A DNA stretch of 64,000 bases from Leucogyrophana mollusca (GCA_021014945.1 MU266328.1:434001-498000), one strand, 5' to 3'. Shown: positions 1-12,106, counted from the first letter of the stretch. Notes: a model not told the origin generated them from the sequence alone. Made by a program: numbers and translations.

Positions 1-1774
1 GAAATTGTGGAAGAAATTGACGAAGAGCAGCAGATTCAGGAGGAGGTGCATTTCGAGGTTTCACATGACGTAAATGGTTTTCTGACACTTTACAGCTCGA
101 ACGACTCAATGCCGAGGCCTCTGCTCGCACTAAGCGCGAACGGAGACGAGCAAACGAAGTCAAAACTAAAACCATCCAGCGGATGCAGCTGCAGATGACA
201 GCCCCTCTGGACATCGGTCTTGAGCAAAATGACGCATCGCTAGTTGGCCAAGGGGATGTTTTCGACTTGGCTAGTGCGGAAAGGGGTACTAGAAAGAGAG
301 GTGGGATCACCAATCTAGTTGCGGATGAGGAAATGCCTGAGGAGAACGACGAGAGCGAAGCAAGTGAAGAGGACAAGGCCGACGACGAGGAAGTGCTGGA
401 TTCTGACGAAGAACGAGAGAAGAAAGTGGCGGAGCTTGAGGCTGAGCTCGACGGCATGTACGAGTCTTATCAGGAAAAGATGAAGGAAAGAGATGCAAAG
501 TTCAGGGTGAAGCAGGCGCGGGAGAAGAGTGGTCGTTTGGAGGAATGGCACGGTATCGAAGATAAAGGGAGCGAAGATGGAGACGAGAGCGAGGTTGGGG
601 GATGGGATGCTATGGAAGACGCCAAGGGTAGAGCTGGCGATGATTCATCTTCCGACGACAGCGACGACGAGGACGCACCCGCAATAGGACAGAAACGCAA
701 GCGGTCGGAGGCGCTAGACCGCACATCGAACAAGAATCTCAGGCTGATAACCAAATTAGAGGAGCCACAGCCTGTCAGCCGCGCAGCTCAAGTCTGGTTT
801 AGTCAAGGTGTCTTTGACGGCTTGGAGGCCGTGGATGACATCTCGGACGACGGTGATGAAGTGGGCGAAGACGTGGAAATGAATTCTGCTGAAGACGGCA
901 CTGGGGATCTTGATTGGCAAGACGAGGTTGGTTACAAAAAATCGTTCTATACACTTCAGTCTGATAACTGTGTTAGGATGCTGCCGTTTCGGAAGACGAC
1001 TTTGAGGTTGTCAGGGAGGAACCGGCGGACGATGATGTCGATATGTGGGATGCGGAGAACGAGAACGAGGATGAAGTTAAACGACAGCATATTAAAAGTT
1101 GGTCATTCTCACTGAGTACAAATTCACCGCGCTGACATGTTTATGTAGAGTATGGTCTCGTAACCCCTGAGGCTGTTTCCATTGCCCAACGGCTCGTCAA
1201 TCGCCAGACTACGAAAACACATCTTGTTAACGACGGTTTCAGTCGCTATTCGCTCAATTCTAAAGACGACCTTCCTTCATGGTTCCTAGACGACGAGGCC
1301 AAATACTACAAACCCAACATTCCTGTTACCAAGGAGGCTGTAGCCGCTTTGAGAGCACGGCAGCGTGCTCTTGACGCGCGACCCATCAAAAAAATCGCCG
1401 AGGCCAAAGGAAGGAAGAAGATGAGAGCGGCGCAGCGTTTGGAGAAAGCCATGAAGAAAGCAGAGGGTGTTAACACCACATCAGATATGAGCGAACGCGA
1501 AAAAGCCCAACAGATCGAAAAGTTGATGAGAAAAGGTGCCTCGAAGGGGAAACCGAAGAAAGAGGTAAAAGTCGTAGTTGCCAAAGGTGCCCATAAGGGT
1601 GTCAAGGGCAGACCGAAAGGCGTGAAGGGCCGCTACACTATGGTGGATGCCAGGATGAGGAAAGAGGTAACGACTGCATTATTCATGTCGAGAACAATGT
1701 TCTGATCATAGCAACTTTAGGTACGAGCCAAGAAGCGAAAGGAGAAGGCAAGTAAGAAGCGGAAACGCACTTGA
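1..1774 (+). CDS. SPB1: SPB1, 27S pre-rRNA 2'-O-methyltransferase, 3' part
   Basis: C-terminal part of the nucleolar AdoMet-dependent methyltransferase of the FtsJ/SPB1 family, which modifies 27S pre-rRNA during 60S assembly. The gene enters from the left edge, so the N-terminal FtsJ catalytic domain is outside the window. Exons read 1-45, 96-926, 977-1097, 1149-1666 and 1721-1774, and all phases close. The first part carries the family's basic RRANEVKTKTIQRMQL stretch, followed by long acidic and lysine-rich linkers. The Spb1_C region follows: the AAQVWFSQ motif, then YGLVTPEAVSIAQRLVN and LPSWFLDDEAKYYKPN. The protein ends in a very basic tail, KKRKEKASKKRKRT, typical of nucleolar proteins. 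Its 3' end faces the convergent SLS1 gene across 1.16 kb. Recognition is firm; individual splice sites are slightly less certain, because the donors at 927 and 1098 begin GTTGGT. Confidence 0.93.
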
Positions 1775-2931
1775 TTCCCCCGGGATTTTAGCCTTTCTTC
1801 TCGTATTCAAGCAGTCGCAACGCCAGTAAATGACCACGCTAGCATCATACGGAATTATGCATGGTCTTCGGACCTTCACCTCAGCTATAACCTGAAGGGG
1901 GGAGATGATCTTGTTTTGCTGTTGAAATGCACTGTTGGCAGCCTTCCTCTAATTGATCCTGCGGCAAGATTCCTCGAGCAAACCAACCGGGCGAAATCCG
2001 TTAGGTGTTTCAGCATGCTTTCAACTCAGCATAACACGGGTGAGATCTTTTTTGCTATGATCACCCGTGTATCAGGGCCTTGGTTCTTCAATTTTTGCAC
2101 CAAAGAGGCTGTGCCCTCACCACTGGAGGAGCAGTGACCATACCCCCAGACAAACCTAGCTCGAGTCCCGTCTCGTCTCCAACTCTCGTAAGTTGTCACA
2201 AGTAGAAAACAACGATCGACTTTATAATGGGGTGTGCATTGCTCTGATCGAGCGTCATGAAGATCTATACAGGACCATCAGGACTGAATACTGGATAGCC
2301 AGCCTGTAAAACAAGAACACACAATTATCTCTGCTGGAGACCGGAGGAGACGGCCAAAAAAAAAAAGCTGGAACAGCTTCAAAAGAGGAGAAAATTTGGT
2401 GTGCAAAGATCGAGATCGACCGCCGGCCCGGGTGCCTTGCAGAGCACGAAAACCATAGTGTCTGCCATGGCGTTATGGTCGTATATTGGCAAGCGCCGAC
2501 CCTTTAATAAATAGGCTGTGAAGGTGGTTAAATTGGGAATAGGTATCGACATGGCGAAACAGGTGACGCCCGTACTAGTGGAGAGGCAGAGGTCAGTACC
2601 GCGACCAGCTGCCGCTACATGCCAAAGTGACTTCCCCGAAAACCCCTGACTTCAGGTCTACCAAGTCAACTAGAGCGTTACTCAATTGTTCAGAAGCCCC
2701 GCGGCTGTTGCGGAAGAGACATATGGTAGACGAAGACCTACATATCTGCTGCATCCTCCTCAAACGTACGAACGTCACCTTACAACTTCGGACGTTCAAG
2801 TTCCAAGGATATGATTAAAAGAGACATTTCCGTGATACGATTCACGTAGGCAGGATAATCTTGGTGGGACTTGGACAAAAGGGGGAATTATTGATACGAC
2901 CATGTACGGTCCACGGGACTCCAAATATAGA
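1775..2931. other. Intergenic, convergent 3' ends
   Basis: This stretch lies between the stop codons of SPB1 and SLS1. No reading frame here has family motifs or plausible splice structure. It must hold both 3' UTRs and polyadenylation signals. The only structure seen is a perfect 10-bp inverted repeat at 2034-2070. Confidence 0.6.
2034..2070. repeat. 10-bp inverted repeat (possible hairpin)
   Basis: ACACGGGTGA at 2034-2043 is the exact reverse complement of TCACCCGTGT at 2061-2070, with a 17-base loop. It lies about 260 bp after the SPB1 stop codon. It could form an RNA or DNA hairpin near the SPB1 3' end, but a 10-bp match by chance is possible in 64 kb. Confidence 0.5.
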
Positions 2932-5921
2932 TTACTCCTCGAGATATTGTACGTCGCTCCCCATCTCCTGACTTGCGGTTTGCGGTCGAAAGCCAGTGGC
3001 ACTGAGCTGGTCACAACTAGCGAGGAAGCTCTTCCAGCTGACCTCATCCGCGTGTGCATCGCAGATCACCTGGCAAGTACGTAAGTATATGAGTCAAAAC
3101 TCGATACATCGATCTTACCTGGCAAACGGTCGATTTCTCATTGCTTTCCAAGTCCAACACGCTTTCGGCGACGGCCTGGAGAGGTTCTGCATCTCCTACA
3201 CCAGGACACTCGCCTTTGTCACCCGCGGGAACGGCCGAAACTGTAGGGACAGACTCCCAGCTCTTGCGGACGCTCGAGCTATTATGAAGAATATATGTGT
3301 TGCCGTTGTGACGGAATGTCATCGGCGGCTGAGGCTGAGCTAAGTCAGGCGCAGAGGTTTCCAGACTATAGTAGTCACGTTAGCGCGAGGGTGTGCAGCA
3401 AAGAGTGGTGACAGACTATTTGCGCAACTGAGACGTGTAGCTCTGCAACTCCGATGGTTGTTGTGTGGTAGGGATTTCTCTGCAGTCGAAGACGGTGAAC
3501 TGTATGTCCATCGGACTAGGAGAGAAATATCAGTAACTGAGCATCGCACTACAGATCGTGGGTGTTACCGATCAGGCATCATGAGGTCGAGTGTGGTCTG
3601 AATGCCTTCCAGGCATTGCGGTTCCGCGATAGCTAGAGGTGAAGGTGGCTTGTCGGTCACAGGGGAAACGATGGTGCTCGACCCTTCCCTGTCGAGAGCC
3701 TCTACTGTCGTAGCCTGAGGACCATCCGAAAGAGAGCCATCCACTTGCTGGACGTTGGGAACACCGATTTCCGGAGAGTCCGGCCATTCATTCTGATCGA
3801 TACCTTGTACCCGGTCATCTACATGATCGGTGGTAGCCATCATATCGGTTGAAGACTGCGTCAGTTCTACCTCGAACTTGACCAGTGTCTGAACATTTCT
3901 TCTTTGAAGATTTGAAGCACCATCTGAATCGTCCATTCGCGGAAGTGTTTTATAAAGTAGGCGATGGAGAATCGTCTGTTTGGTGGGAGGGGAATTTAAG
4001 ATCGGGGTTGGTAGACTGCTCGCAACTTCAGTATGCAAGCACTGGCATAATAAAAACGCGGCACTGACCTTGGAACGAACGTCGATTGCATATCACTCCC
4101 CTGTAACCACTTTAGAATCTTCGACAGCGTCCAGTATCCTTTCAAGGGAGGAAAAATACTCGGACGTTGTGTGGGCGTAGCCGAAGATAGCAGCATGTGC
4201 CCCAGACTCAAAAATATGTTAGAATGCGGCGTGCCAATAGTATGTGGATGAAACATACGAAGCGGTAACAACTCTATGAAATCCTGGTGCTTGATCGGGT
4301 AGATCCTTGAAGAGCATCTCAAATAGATGCTGAGGGGCCCTATGTGCATTACTGAGTCCAGTTACCTATACTGAGCCAGGGCAACTTACTGAGCTTTGTC
4401 TAGCATACGCCCCCTACCTCCAGCCAGGCCGCCGGTTTTTCGGATGTCCTCGTATGCATCGACGCCGAGCCATTCTGCCACTCGGCGTATTCGGAAAGCC
4501 CCATTAGCGGTCATTGTCCAGGGTAGTGAACGTGGTGACAAAAAGGGATATATGGAGTAAGTGTGCGGAAACATCGAGATGGGCACGGGCGACTCGTTCT
4601 TAACGTCAGACGGCACATAACACAAAAAGGACGACGCAGAAAAGCCTTCGACCTACACCATATAGGTTATCAAACTATCGACAGGTGGGTGTATTGAGTA
4701 GAAAAAACAAGACTGACTTCAGAAGAAGCACGTGTGGCCAGTCGCTTGGCGGTGGTGAGGTTCATAGGATCTTTGGCACATATCCGGATCTGTGAAGTAA
4801 ACCTTCAATGGATGAACAGGGTTGGCGTTTGGAAAACGTCGCACTTTGCCTTTGAATCCAAGATTTTCTACATAAGCACCAGCCAAGCGGGATATGCGCT
4901 GCACCAGGTCTTGTCGAATAGGGCGTTTGGTAGGCAGCTCGACAATTTCCTCAATAATGCCCTTCGAAAATCGGATTTAGAGTTGTTGTATCTATTTCAC
5001 AGTAGCACGACATACCTTTTTCAGAGCGCTCATGTGCTCCGTCAGCTCTTTGAGAGCACCACGGAACCCTTCCACTCGCAGTGCGAGTGGGTTTGCGACA
5101 AGGGATATATGCACATTGTATTGCATAGACAGCTGTAATAGGTCGGCGCCGTCTTCGGAGAGGTGAGATTGATAGCCGCAAAGATGGACTTGGTACCTTA
5201 CCTTTCCCGAGTATCAAAAAGAGTTGACTAGGGTTGACAGAAAAGGCTGGTCCAGCAAGTGACAATTAACACGGATCAAACAGTGGTAGCCAAAATACGC
5301 ACTCTTCACGGTAACTTCAGTCCTGTCCCTCCGTTTTCTTTCAATTTCTTTCAAAGACGGCCACTCCCATTGCTTCTCAACAATCGACTCGGCATACTCC
5401 ACCTTTCGACGGGACGTCCTCGTCCATATTGGGTCCATTTTGTAGAGCTCTCCAAAGTGACGCAGCTGTTCTTTACTAAACGATCGGCAGAGGGTGTCGA
5501 CTAGATTGTGATATTCATCCGCGTATCGCGGAGAGTCTGGAGGGGCATGGTTTGGTGGCCTGCATCGTTCTATGTCGTCCAAGGTAGGCTCAAGGCCTGC
5601 AGCGCGAATAGAGGCAAGATACAAGTCGACCCGAGTGGGTTCGAGAGGGTTTCGAAAGGAGGTCTTGGTCTCTTTTCCTGCATTTTTACTGCCCGAAGCC
5701 TTAGGGAAGTCTGCGGGGGGCCCTGGGTTGTCGTGTCCGAGAAGACTAATTGTACTTGGACCAGCAACTGGGGCGTCAGAATGGGTAGAGCCAGTCGACG
5801 CCTGGGTTGCGACAGCCAGAGCAGACTGGGAGGTATAAAAACGAGGATGGCGAGAGCGGAGACACGAAGAACATGACAGACGCGACGACGCGGCGCATTG
5901 TCTTAGTAAATGTGTCGACAT
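2932..5921 (-). CDS. SLS1: SLS1-type mitochondrial inner-membrane regulator
   Basis: Homologue of yeast Sls1 (family 'mitochondrial inner-membrane-bound regulator'), which helps couple mitochondrial mRNA to translation at the inner membrane. Exons run 5921-5303, 5246-5202, 5152-5016, 4961-4845, 4789-4718, 4652-4390, about 4329-4069, 4015-3569, 3515-3417, 3365-3119 and 3069-2932, giving about 814 residues. The start gives a positively charged, serine-rich presequence (MSTHLLRQCAASSRLSC) fitting matrix import. Recognisable blocks are LFLILGKDGADLLQLSMQYN, then the KH-like RISRLAGAYVENLGFKGK, AKRLATRASSE, LLPLRMFHPHT, SLPTPILNSPPTKQTILHRL and, late, MTFRHNGNTYILHNSSS. The weak point is the exon beginning near 4329. 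Upstream bases in another frame read like real protein (QHLFEMLFKDLPDQAPGF), so there is either a one-base frameshift or an unusual acceptor; see findings. Identification rests on motif recall. Confidence 0.82.
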
Positions 5922-6076
5922 TCACGCGAGCACTCGCAACAGCAAAAGCACGACAACGCGAGACGCAATGAAAAGCGTTTTAGAGGATCACGTGCTTTCA
6001 ATAGCACATAGTTATAGTACATTATCCACTTGCTCCAACAAGGATACAATACACGACGGCAACACGACGGAGTCAC

Positions 6077-8435
6077 TTAGCCTGTCTTCTCCTCCATGGC
6101 CTCTTCAACCGCATACTTGTCAACAATCAACTCCTTGTCATCATCCTCACCCACTTCACCCTCCCAGCCGTTCTCTGCCAGATATTTCATAAACTTCGCG
6201 TCTTCCTCGGCAAGGTCGATCCCAGTCAGATCGGGCACAAAGAAATACGTCACCAACACTCCAGTAACGCCACAGATCGCAGCAACAATGAAGGTCCACC
6301 TATTTGTCAGTATTTAGAGGGCAGACAACTCATAAGGCATGGAAACGCGCCTCTTTCCAAGGTTGTTCTGGATAGGGGTGAAAGCCTCCGTTCCAAGGGC
6401 AGCTCCAGTTTTTCCAATCGCAGCGGATAGCCCATAGCATGTTCCACTGATGCAAGAAATACAGCTGTAAAGGAGCACTCAACATGGACATCAATCTGCT
6501 CACCGAATAGGTGTAGGGTATGATCTGGAGAGCAGTCTTGTTAGCTTCTGCAGAACTACCTTCACTCAGAACAACGCACTCAGCACTGGTAAGACCCAAC
6601 ATGTCTCCAGGACCCTAAGCCAAACATATTCAGCCTGTTAGGCGATCGCTCGCTTCTCATCGACCTACCATGTTTCCAAAGGATTGCATCAATCCATAAC
6701 TGCGAGATGGATATCAGCAAGTAGCTCAGAGTTAATGACTGCATTCTTACAAAATAACGAAGAGTGGTATGATGTTCGTAATCTTGTCATAGGCGAGCCC
6801 AATGATTAAACCCTGTGTGAGCGGTGAGGACACTATAGAGCCATTTCTGTGGACAACCTACAAACACAAGGTATCCAGAGAACCCGAGGCACATCTATAC
6901 TTCTGATAAGTCATGCAAAGCCGGGTGCTGATAGTGTACTCACTGTATTACGCCTCCCAAGCCTGTTACAAAGGAATGCGCCAACAAGGACACCGGGCAG
7001 TGCAATAGATCCAAGGAGGAGCTGCCACTCAGCAGTTCTCTTGATGTCATTATTATGAATGACGCTGGCGATAATGGTTCCGGAGAATACACCATTTGGG
7101 AATGTCACCTAGAAGTACAGAGGGATCAAAATGCAGCTCGAGCCCCTGAAATTCGTGCAGACGAACGAAGTCGTAGAGGAACCTGAAAGCCAGATGAGGT
7201 GACACATACAGTGTAGTTCGGAGCAAGATGGCTTACCAGGCACCACACGTCCCTATCAGACTTCGCCAATAGCGCTTGAACACGAGCATATATGGAACAC
7301 GCCCTGAGTATAGAAGTGAATTTGCTGATCATGGAAAATAGGCACTTATCAACGCACGTTTGATAGCACCTTTCCGGTAAAGCTTCGAGCTCATCATCCG
7401 GAGACGGAAGAAGAACACGGTCAAGGGAAGGAGAATGCCGAAACCAAAGCATACCCGCCAAACTGTCTCCAGATGGTTTTCGCCAGCCGCAGATATGACA
7501 ATCAAGAATACGACGATCCCTAAGGGACCACCAAACTGTCGGGGAGGGTGCATGAGTATTGTTCTACTGAAGATCGTCCACAAAACGGCATACAGAAAGA
7601 ACAAAATTAGTGACCATGATGAAAACTAGGCTTCGCTGTTAGCAACTGATTATCTTAAAAAGTAGAGGGCCGTTTACCTGGCCCACGGTCGGATATCTTC
7701 CTTTCATTGGCTGCTTCACTTGCACTTGTTGAAGAAGCGGGGTATTCTCCGCCCACACCCTGAGAGACTTAAGCGAGAATACCCAGGAACAAGTGGGGAT
7801 GCGTACAACTCCAGTGATGCCCCTGGCGAAGGTCAAGAACCAGAAAAGTCCTTGTGCACTCCCGTGAGCACCGTGAGCCGCGGTCCCGAGGGTTGCACCG
7901 ATAACGATTAACAGGGTAGTGGCCACCAAAGCTACTTTGCGCCCAAACCGGTCGCATATCAAACCGACAATGATCTGCCCAAGGACAGCACCTTTAAAAA
8001 CGAGTGAGTACCGTCATGTGGGGCTAGTCAGACGGTGAGACCAACCAACGAGCAGGGAATTTGAAACTCGAGTTGAAACGGCAGATGTGTAGTCCTTGGG
8101 ATAAAGTTGCTTGAAGATTACCTGCAACCTACGATGAGTGATGGGCATCGCTGCAATATAACGTTTACACGTGCATTCGTCATGGTCATCAGGTTGTTTT
8201 GATCTGTATGATACCTTAGATGTCACTGAACGGTCCAAGTGAAGACACACTCACAACCGTCGCTGACCAGACCAAAACCTGCTGCTAGGATGGTGAAGTA
8301 CGCGCTAACCGATTCTTTCTTGCTCAGGTTATGGGCTACCTCCTTGAGCTGTACCTGATGCTCATCAGCGGAGACCTTGCGAGGGCCCGAGGTCTGAGCG
8401 TCTTCAAAAGAACTTATGTCTTTTTCACTAGACAT
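6077..8435 (-). CDS. GIT1-like glycerophosphodiester/phosphate MFS permease
   Basis: Major facilitator transporter of the fungal GIT1/phosphate:H+ symporter group, expected in the plasma membrane taking up glycerophosphoinositol, glycerophosphocholine or phosphate. Seventeen exons are supported: 8435-8255, 8203-8169, 8121-8046, 7991-7807, 7759-7678, 7625-7594, 7535-7358, 7303-7237, 7182-7167 (16 nt), 7108-6944, 6894-6862, 6812-6751, 6699-6669, 6614-6580, 6524-6504, 6446-6351 and 6299-6077. All phases close, giving 505 residues. Key blocks are LYPKDYTSAVSTRVSNSLLV, the MFS signature DRFGRK in the cytoplasmic loop 2-3, GVGGEYPASSTSASE, FGGPLGIVVFLIVISAAGENH, FLYDFVTFPNGVFSGTI, SFGNMGPGDMLGLTSAESYP and IRGTCYGLSAAIGKTGAALG. 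The intron 6350-6300 appears to be GC-AG. The first Met at 8435 was preferred to an in-frame codon at 8516, which is not needed. Substrate cannot be decided from sequence. Confidence 0.88.
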
Positions 8436-9106
8436 GGCGGCGAGGAGATGGTATAGCGAGAAGAATCCCTCGGGAGAAGGGGATAAAAAGCAAAGTCTCC
8501 TTCGAGATGCATCCAAGTTCCGTTGTTGGGTTTTATATGAGGACGCACGTGCTATGGATGTCGACGAGCGCCTGTAGCGCTGTCAGTGCTGCAGCATGTA
8601 CACCATCCAAATCGGGACGTGTTCCAGTGTCAAACCACCCATCATCCCATGTGCCACGCAGTTAAGCGGCAATTTGACCTCCAGTGCCTTAGATTCCCGC
8701 CAGTCCAGAGACGGTTGTCAAACATCTGTCCGCAACATCAGGACCGAGATCATAGACATCCCTCCTGAAAAGCAGCTTCAGTACAAGGAGGAAAAACACT
8801 GCAACGCCGCGATTAGGCTTGTGTGGTGTCATCATGCGGCAGCTGCTAGCGACAGACAAATAACAGGATCAGTCCGAGAGCATACAGTGATAGCGAGGAA
8901 CTGGGACGAGGAATTCTTTCTGTAGTTGTTCAATATTGGAAGGGATACGACGGAGCCTGTCAGGTACAAGTGCAATATTATTGGCGGATGCGGCAAGCTT
9001 AGATGCCGTCGGTGCTTAAAGTATTCATCTCCGTTTTAACCTAAAATTCTCTACCTGGCGGCGTGGTCGTCAGTCGCAGAAGGCATAAAACGCGCTACTC
9101 AACGAA
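8436..9106. other. Divergent intergenic promoter region
   Basis: This 671-bp gap holds the promoters of the GIT1-like permease (left) and eIF3b (right). A CACGTG E-box and a TATA-like TTTTATATGA lie on the permease side. A 109-codon open frame at 8596-8925 shows no family features and is not called. Confidence 0.6.
8546..8551. promoter_or_regulatory. E-box CACGTG upstream of permease
   Basis: The palindromic GCACGTGC core sits about 110 bp upstream of the permease start codon, with TTTTATATGA just beside it at 8531-8540. In yeast the phosphate regulator Pho4 (NUC-1 in Neurospora) binds CACGTG, and GIT1 is a Pho-controlled gene. The link here is inference; other bHLH factors use the same site. 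Confidence 0.35.
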
Positions 9107-11742
9107 ATGGCCATACCCAACGGATCTTCGACCTCGCATGAGGATATCGACGCTGAGATTGACTTTTCCGATATCGAAGAAAAGTGTGTTATAATGTTTA
9201 CTTTCTCTGCCCTCGATTTTTCTTACACGCGGAAAGATACCGAGTCGATTTCGATGATGGCTTCGACAGTGTTATTGTCGTGGACGACGTCCCTATCATC
9301 GACCAGTCTAAGTTAGACAGACTTCTTCAAAAGATTGCCAAAGACTTTTCGCGGAAAGGAGCGCCGATCAAACCAGAGGACATATTCGTGCCTTGGGACG
9401 ATGCGGCTGACAAAAGTAAAGGGTGAGCTTCACCTGCGAAAAAACGCACATGCGATGAACTCATAGATACATATTAGTTATGTCTTTATTGACTTGCGGA
9501 CCCCCGACGCTGCGGCTTTCGCTGTGGCCGCGATGCATGGCCATCAGTTTGACTCCCGACGTCAATTCAAGGTCAACCGATTCATGGACATTGAGCATTA
9601 CGCAAACATGGACGAGACTTATATTGAACCCCAGACTGAGGAGTACCAGCCCAAAGTAAAAAAATATTGCCCATTCAACTACATTATCTCACAGAACCTC
9701 AGGAGCATCTCAGGGCATTCCTCACCGACCCCCAAGGTCGTGACCAATATGTGACTTATCGTGGTGATGATGTAGACATCCATTGGCACGGTAAACCATC
9801 ACAATGCGAGATTGCATACTCTAAAAAGGCATGTTAACTGTGTCAGTGATCATAACCTGGTATAAATTTGTCTTCCAGGGTTGGACCGATCTCTACGTTT
9901 CTTGGTCCCCACTCGGGACGTATATCGCTACTCTTTTCCGCCAGGGCGTCCGACTGTTTGGTGGCCCTTCGTGGGAGCCTCAGCAACGTTTCGCACATCC
10001 CTTGGTCAAACTCATCGACTTTTCGCCCTGCGAACAGTATCTCGTTACATGGTCGCACGATCCCATTTCTGTCCCCCCGAACCTCCCTCAAGGTCCTGAA
10101 TATTTCTCTCCCGAGGACGAGGGGAACAACATCGCTGTATGGGACATAAAATCCGGCCATCTCCTTCGAACCTTCCCCACCTCCACTTTGGATGGTGAGG
10201 ATCCAACAGCAAAGAAACAGATGCAATGGCCCGCCTTGAAGTGGAGTGCAGACGACAAATTTACGGCCAGAGTCACGGCGGGGCAACACATTAGCGTGTA
10301 CGAACTTCCTAGCATGGGTCTGCATAACAAGAAGAGCCTAAAGATTGAGGGTGTTGTCGACTTCGAATGGTGCCCGCACGGAGAGAAAGACAGGGATGAG
10401 GCGGACAAGGCTAGCGCGGCTGGCAAGACCAAAAAAGCCCGGGAAAACATGCTGGCCTATTGGACTCCCGAAGTCGCCAATCAGCCTGCCCGTGTCACCC
10501 TCGTCAACTTCCCTTCGCGTACTGTTCTACGGCAAAAGAACTTGTTCAACGTCACCGATGTTTGTCCCGTCATTTCTCTTCCTCTCCCCTGGATCTAACG
10601 AGGTGTACCTATAGTGCAAACTCTATTGGCAAAACCAGGGTGACTTCCTTTGCGTCAAAGTCGATCGTCACACGAAAACCAAGAAGTCGATCTTCTGTAA
10701 TCTTGAAATATTCCGAGTTCGGGAGAAAGACTACCCCGTCGAGGTCGTCGAACTAAAAGGTATTTGAGTTCCATCACTTATCTTATCTGTAGCTAACTCT
10801 TGCTCAGACACGGTTACCGACTTTTCTTGGGAACCGAAGGGAGAGCGATTTGCCATAGTGTCTAGTAACGACCCGAATCTTGGCAATCCCGGTCCCGGTA
10901 TCACGATAAAAACTGATATCAGCTTCTTCCAGTTAGACAGGGCTAAGAATGACTTCAAACTACTTCGTAAGATTTTTCGCAACTGTGGGGTCAATCACTC
11001 ATTTCCGTGTAGATACGCTCACCTCCCGCACCAGCAACACAATTCGGTGGTCGCCTCGCGGGCGTCATGTCGTTTTGGCCACAGTGGGTTCATCTTCCAA
11101 GTCAGAACTAGAATTCTGGGATCTCGACTTTGGCACCGAAGACCGAAGAGAAGGCCAAGTAGTCAAGGAAGAATGGGGAAGCGGCATTCAGCAGCTTGGT
11201 TCTGCTGATCACTACGGTGTAACTGATGTGGAATGGGACCCAAGCGGGCGTTACTTGGCAACCAGCGCTAGTGCTTGGAGACACACAGTAAGCTGGAGGA
11301 CTCCCTCGCTTGGCGCATGGAGTTGATGGTCTTTTTTCACCAGCTTGAGAACGGCTACGCAATATGGGACTTCCGTGGTCAAGAAGTGGAAAAGCACCTT
11401 CTGGACCGCTTTAAGCAGTTTATTTGGCGGCCACGGCCACGCACGCTGCTCACGAAGGAGCAGCAACGACAGATCCGTCGCAATCTACGAGAATACAGCC
11501 GTGCGTTCGATGAGGAGGATGCGGCAGAAGAGAGCAACGTCAGTGCAGAACTCATTGCCCACCGTAAACGGCTGGTGGACGAGTGGAATGCATGGCGTGC
11601 CCACTGCAAGAAGGACATCGCGGAGGAGAAGCGGAATAGAGGCCAGCGGATCAATGGCGAGCATCACGAAGAGGAGAAGGAGGAGATCGAGGAGTGGATC
11701 GATGAAGTCATTGAGCAGATTGAAGAGGAGGTTGTTGAGTGA
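9107..11742 (+). CDS. eif3b: Translation initiation factor eIF3 subunit B (PRT1)
   Basis: Core scaffold subunit of eIF3, which recruits mRNA and initiator tRNA to the 40S subunit. Exons are 9107-9183, 9237-9422, 9478-9655, 9703-9828, 9879-10559, 10615-10759, 10808-10966, 11013-11287 and 11344-11742, giving 741 residues, the usual size. The start [20 protein letters not shown] leads into an RRM ([30 protein letters not shown]), then the eIF3b-specific [20 protein letters not shown] and a WD40-type propeller ([69 protein letters not shown]). The C-terminal helix region that binds partner subunits ([15 protein letters not shown]) follows, ending in an acidic coil. The intron 9829-9878 fits only as a GC-AG intron, because phase 0 on both sides needs the AAG|GC donor. 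Identification is secure. Confidence 0.96.
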
Positions 11743-12106
11743 TTGGTGTTCTCTCTGCCTATGGACTTCCTTGTTATTTATCCTTGCCGCGTTCCGTTTG
11801 CGAGCTTCGTAGTGAGTGGAATATGAACGTTGAATGCTGGATACGATGTTGGAGTGGCTGTGAGGAAGTTTCCGGGATTGTCCTTGAAGGCAGCCACAAA
11901 CGCAAGCAAACGCCATAATCTAATCTCTCGCAGCGACCGTCAAGCGCTGCATAGCACTTGCTATCTATTGGCTAGCATCCAGGCTTCGTCGCATTGAACT
12001 CCAGTTCCCATAATAGTTTTCGTGTCTTGCATTTTTTGCGTTTCATCCAGTCGGCTTGCTTTGCATTTGAGCTTTCAATTATTCTACCTTCGCACATTCA
12101 GGCAGA
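11743..12106. other. Intergenic, hapX upstream region
   Basis: This 364-bp gap between the eIF3b stop and the hapX start holds the eIF3b 3' UTR and the hapX promoter. An inverted CCAAT box and an adjacent GATA core are at 11961-11971. No other gene is visible. Confidence 0.55.
11961..11971 (-). promoter_or_regulatory. CCAAT box with adjacent GATA upstream of hapX
   Basis: On the minus strand this reads CCAATAGATAG, a CCAAT core directly followed by a GATA core, about 136 bp before the hapX start codon. CCAAT is the target of the CBC (Hap2/3/5) complex that HapX joins, and GATA-type repressors control iron genes in fungi. Both cores are short and common, so function is inference. Confidence 0.3.

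Noticed and set aside
4734..5138. 134-codon plus-strand frame
   Set aside because: It lies antisense to SLS1 exons with clear family motifs and has no domain features of its own.
8596..8925. 109-codon plus-strand frame between the permease and eIF3b
   Set aside because: It has no recognisable motif and unremarkable composition, and it sits in a divergent promoter region.
9843..10325. 160-codon minus-strand frame
   Set aside because: Antisense to the eIF3b propeller exon.
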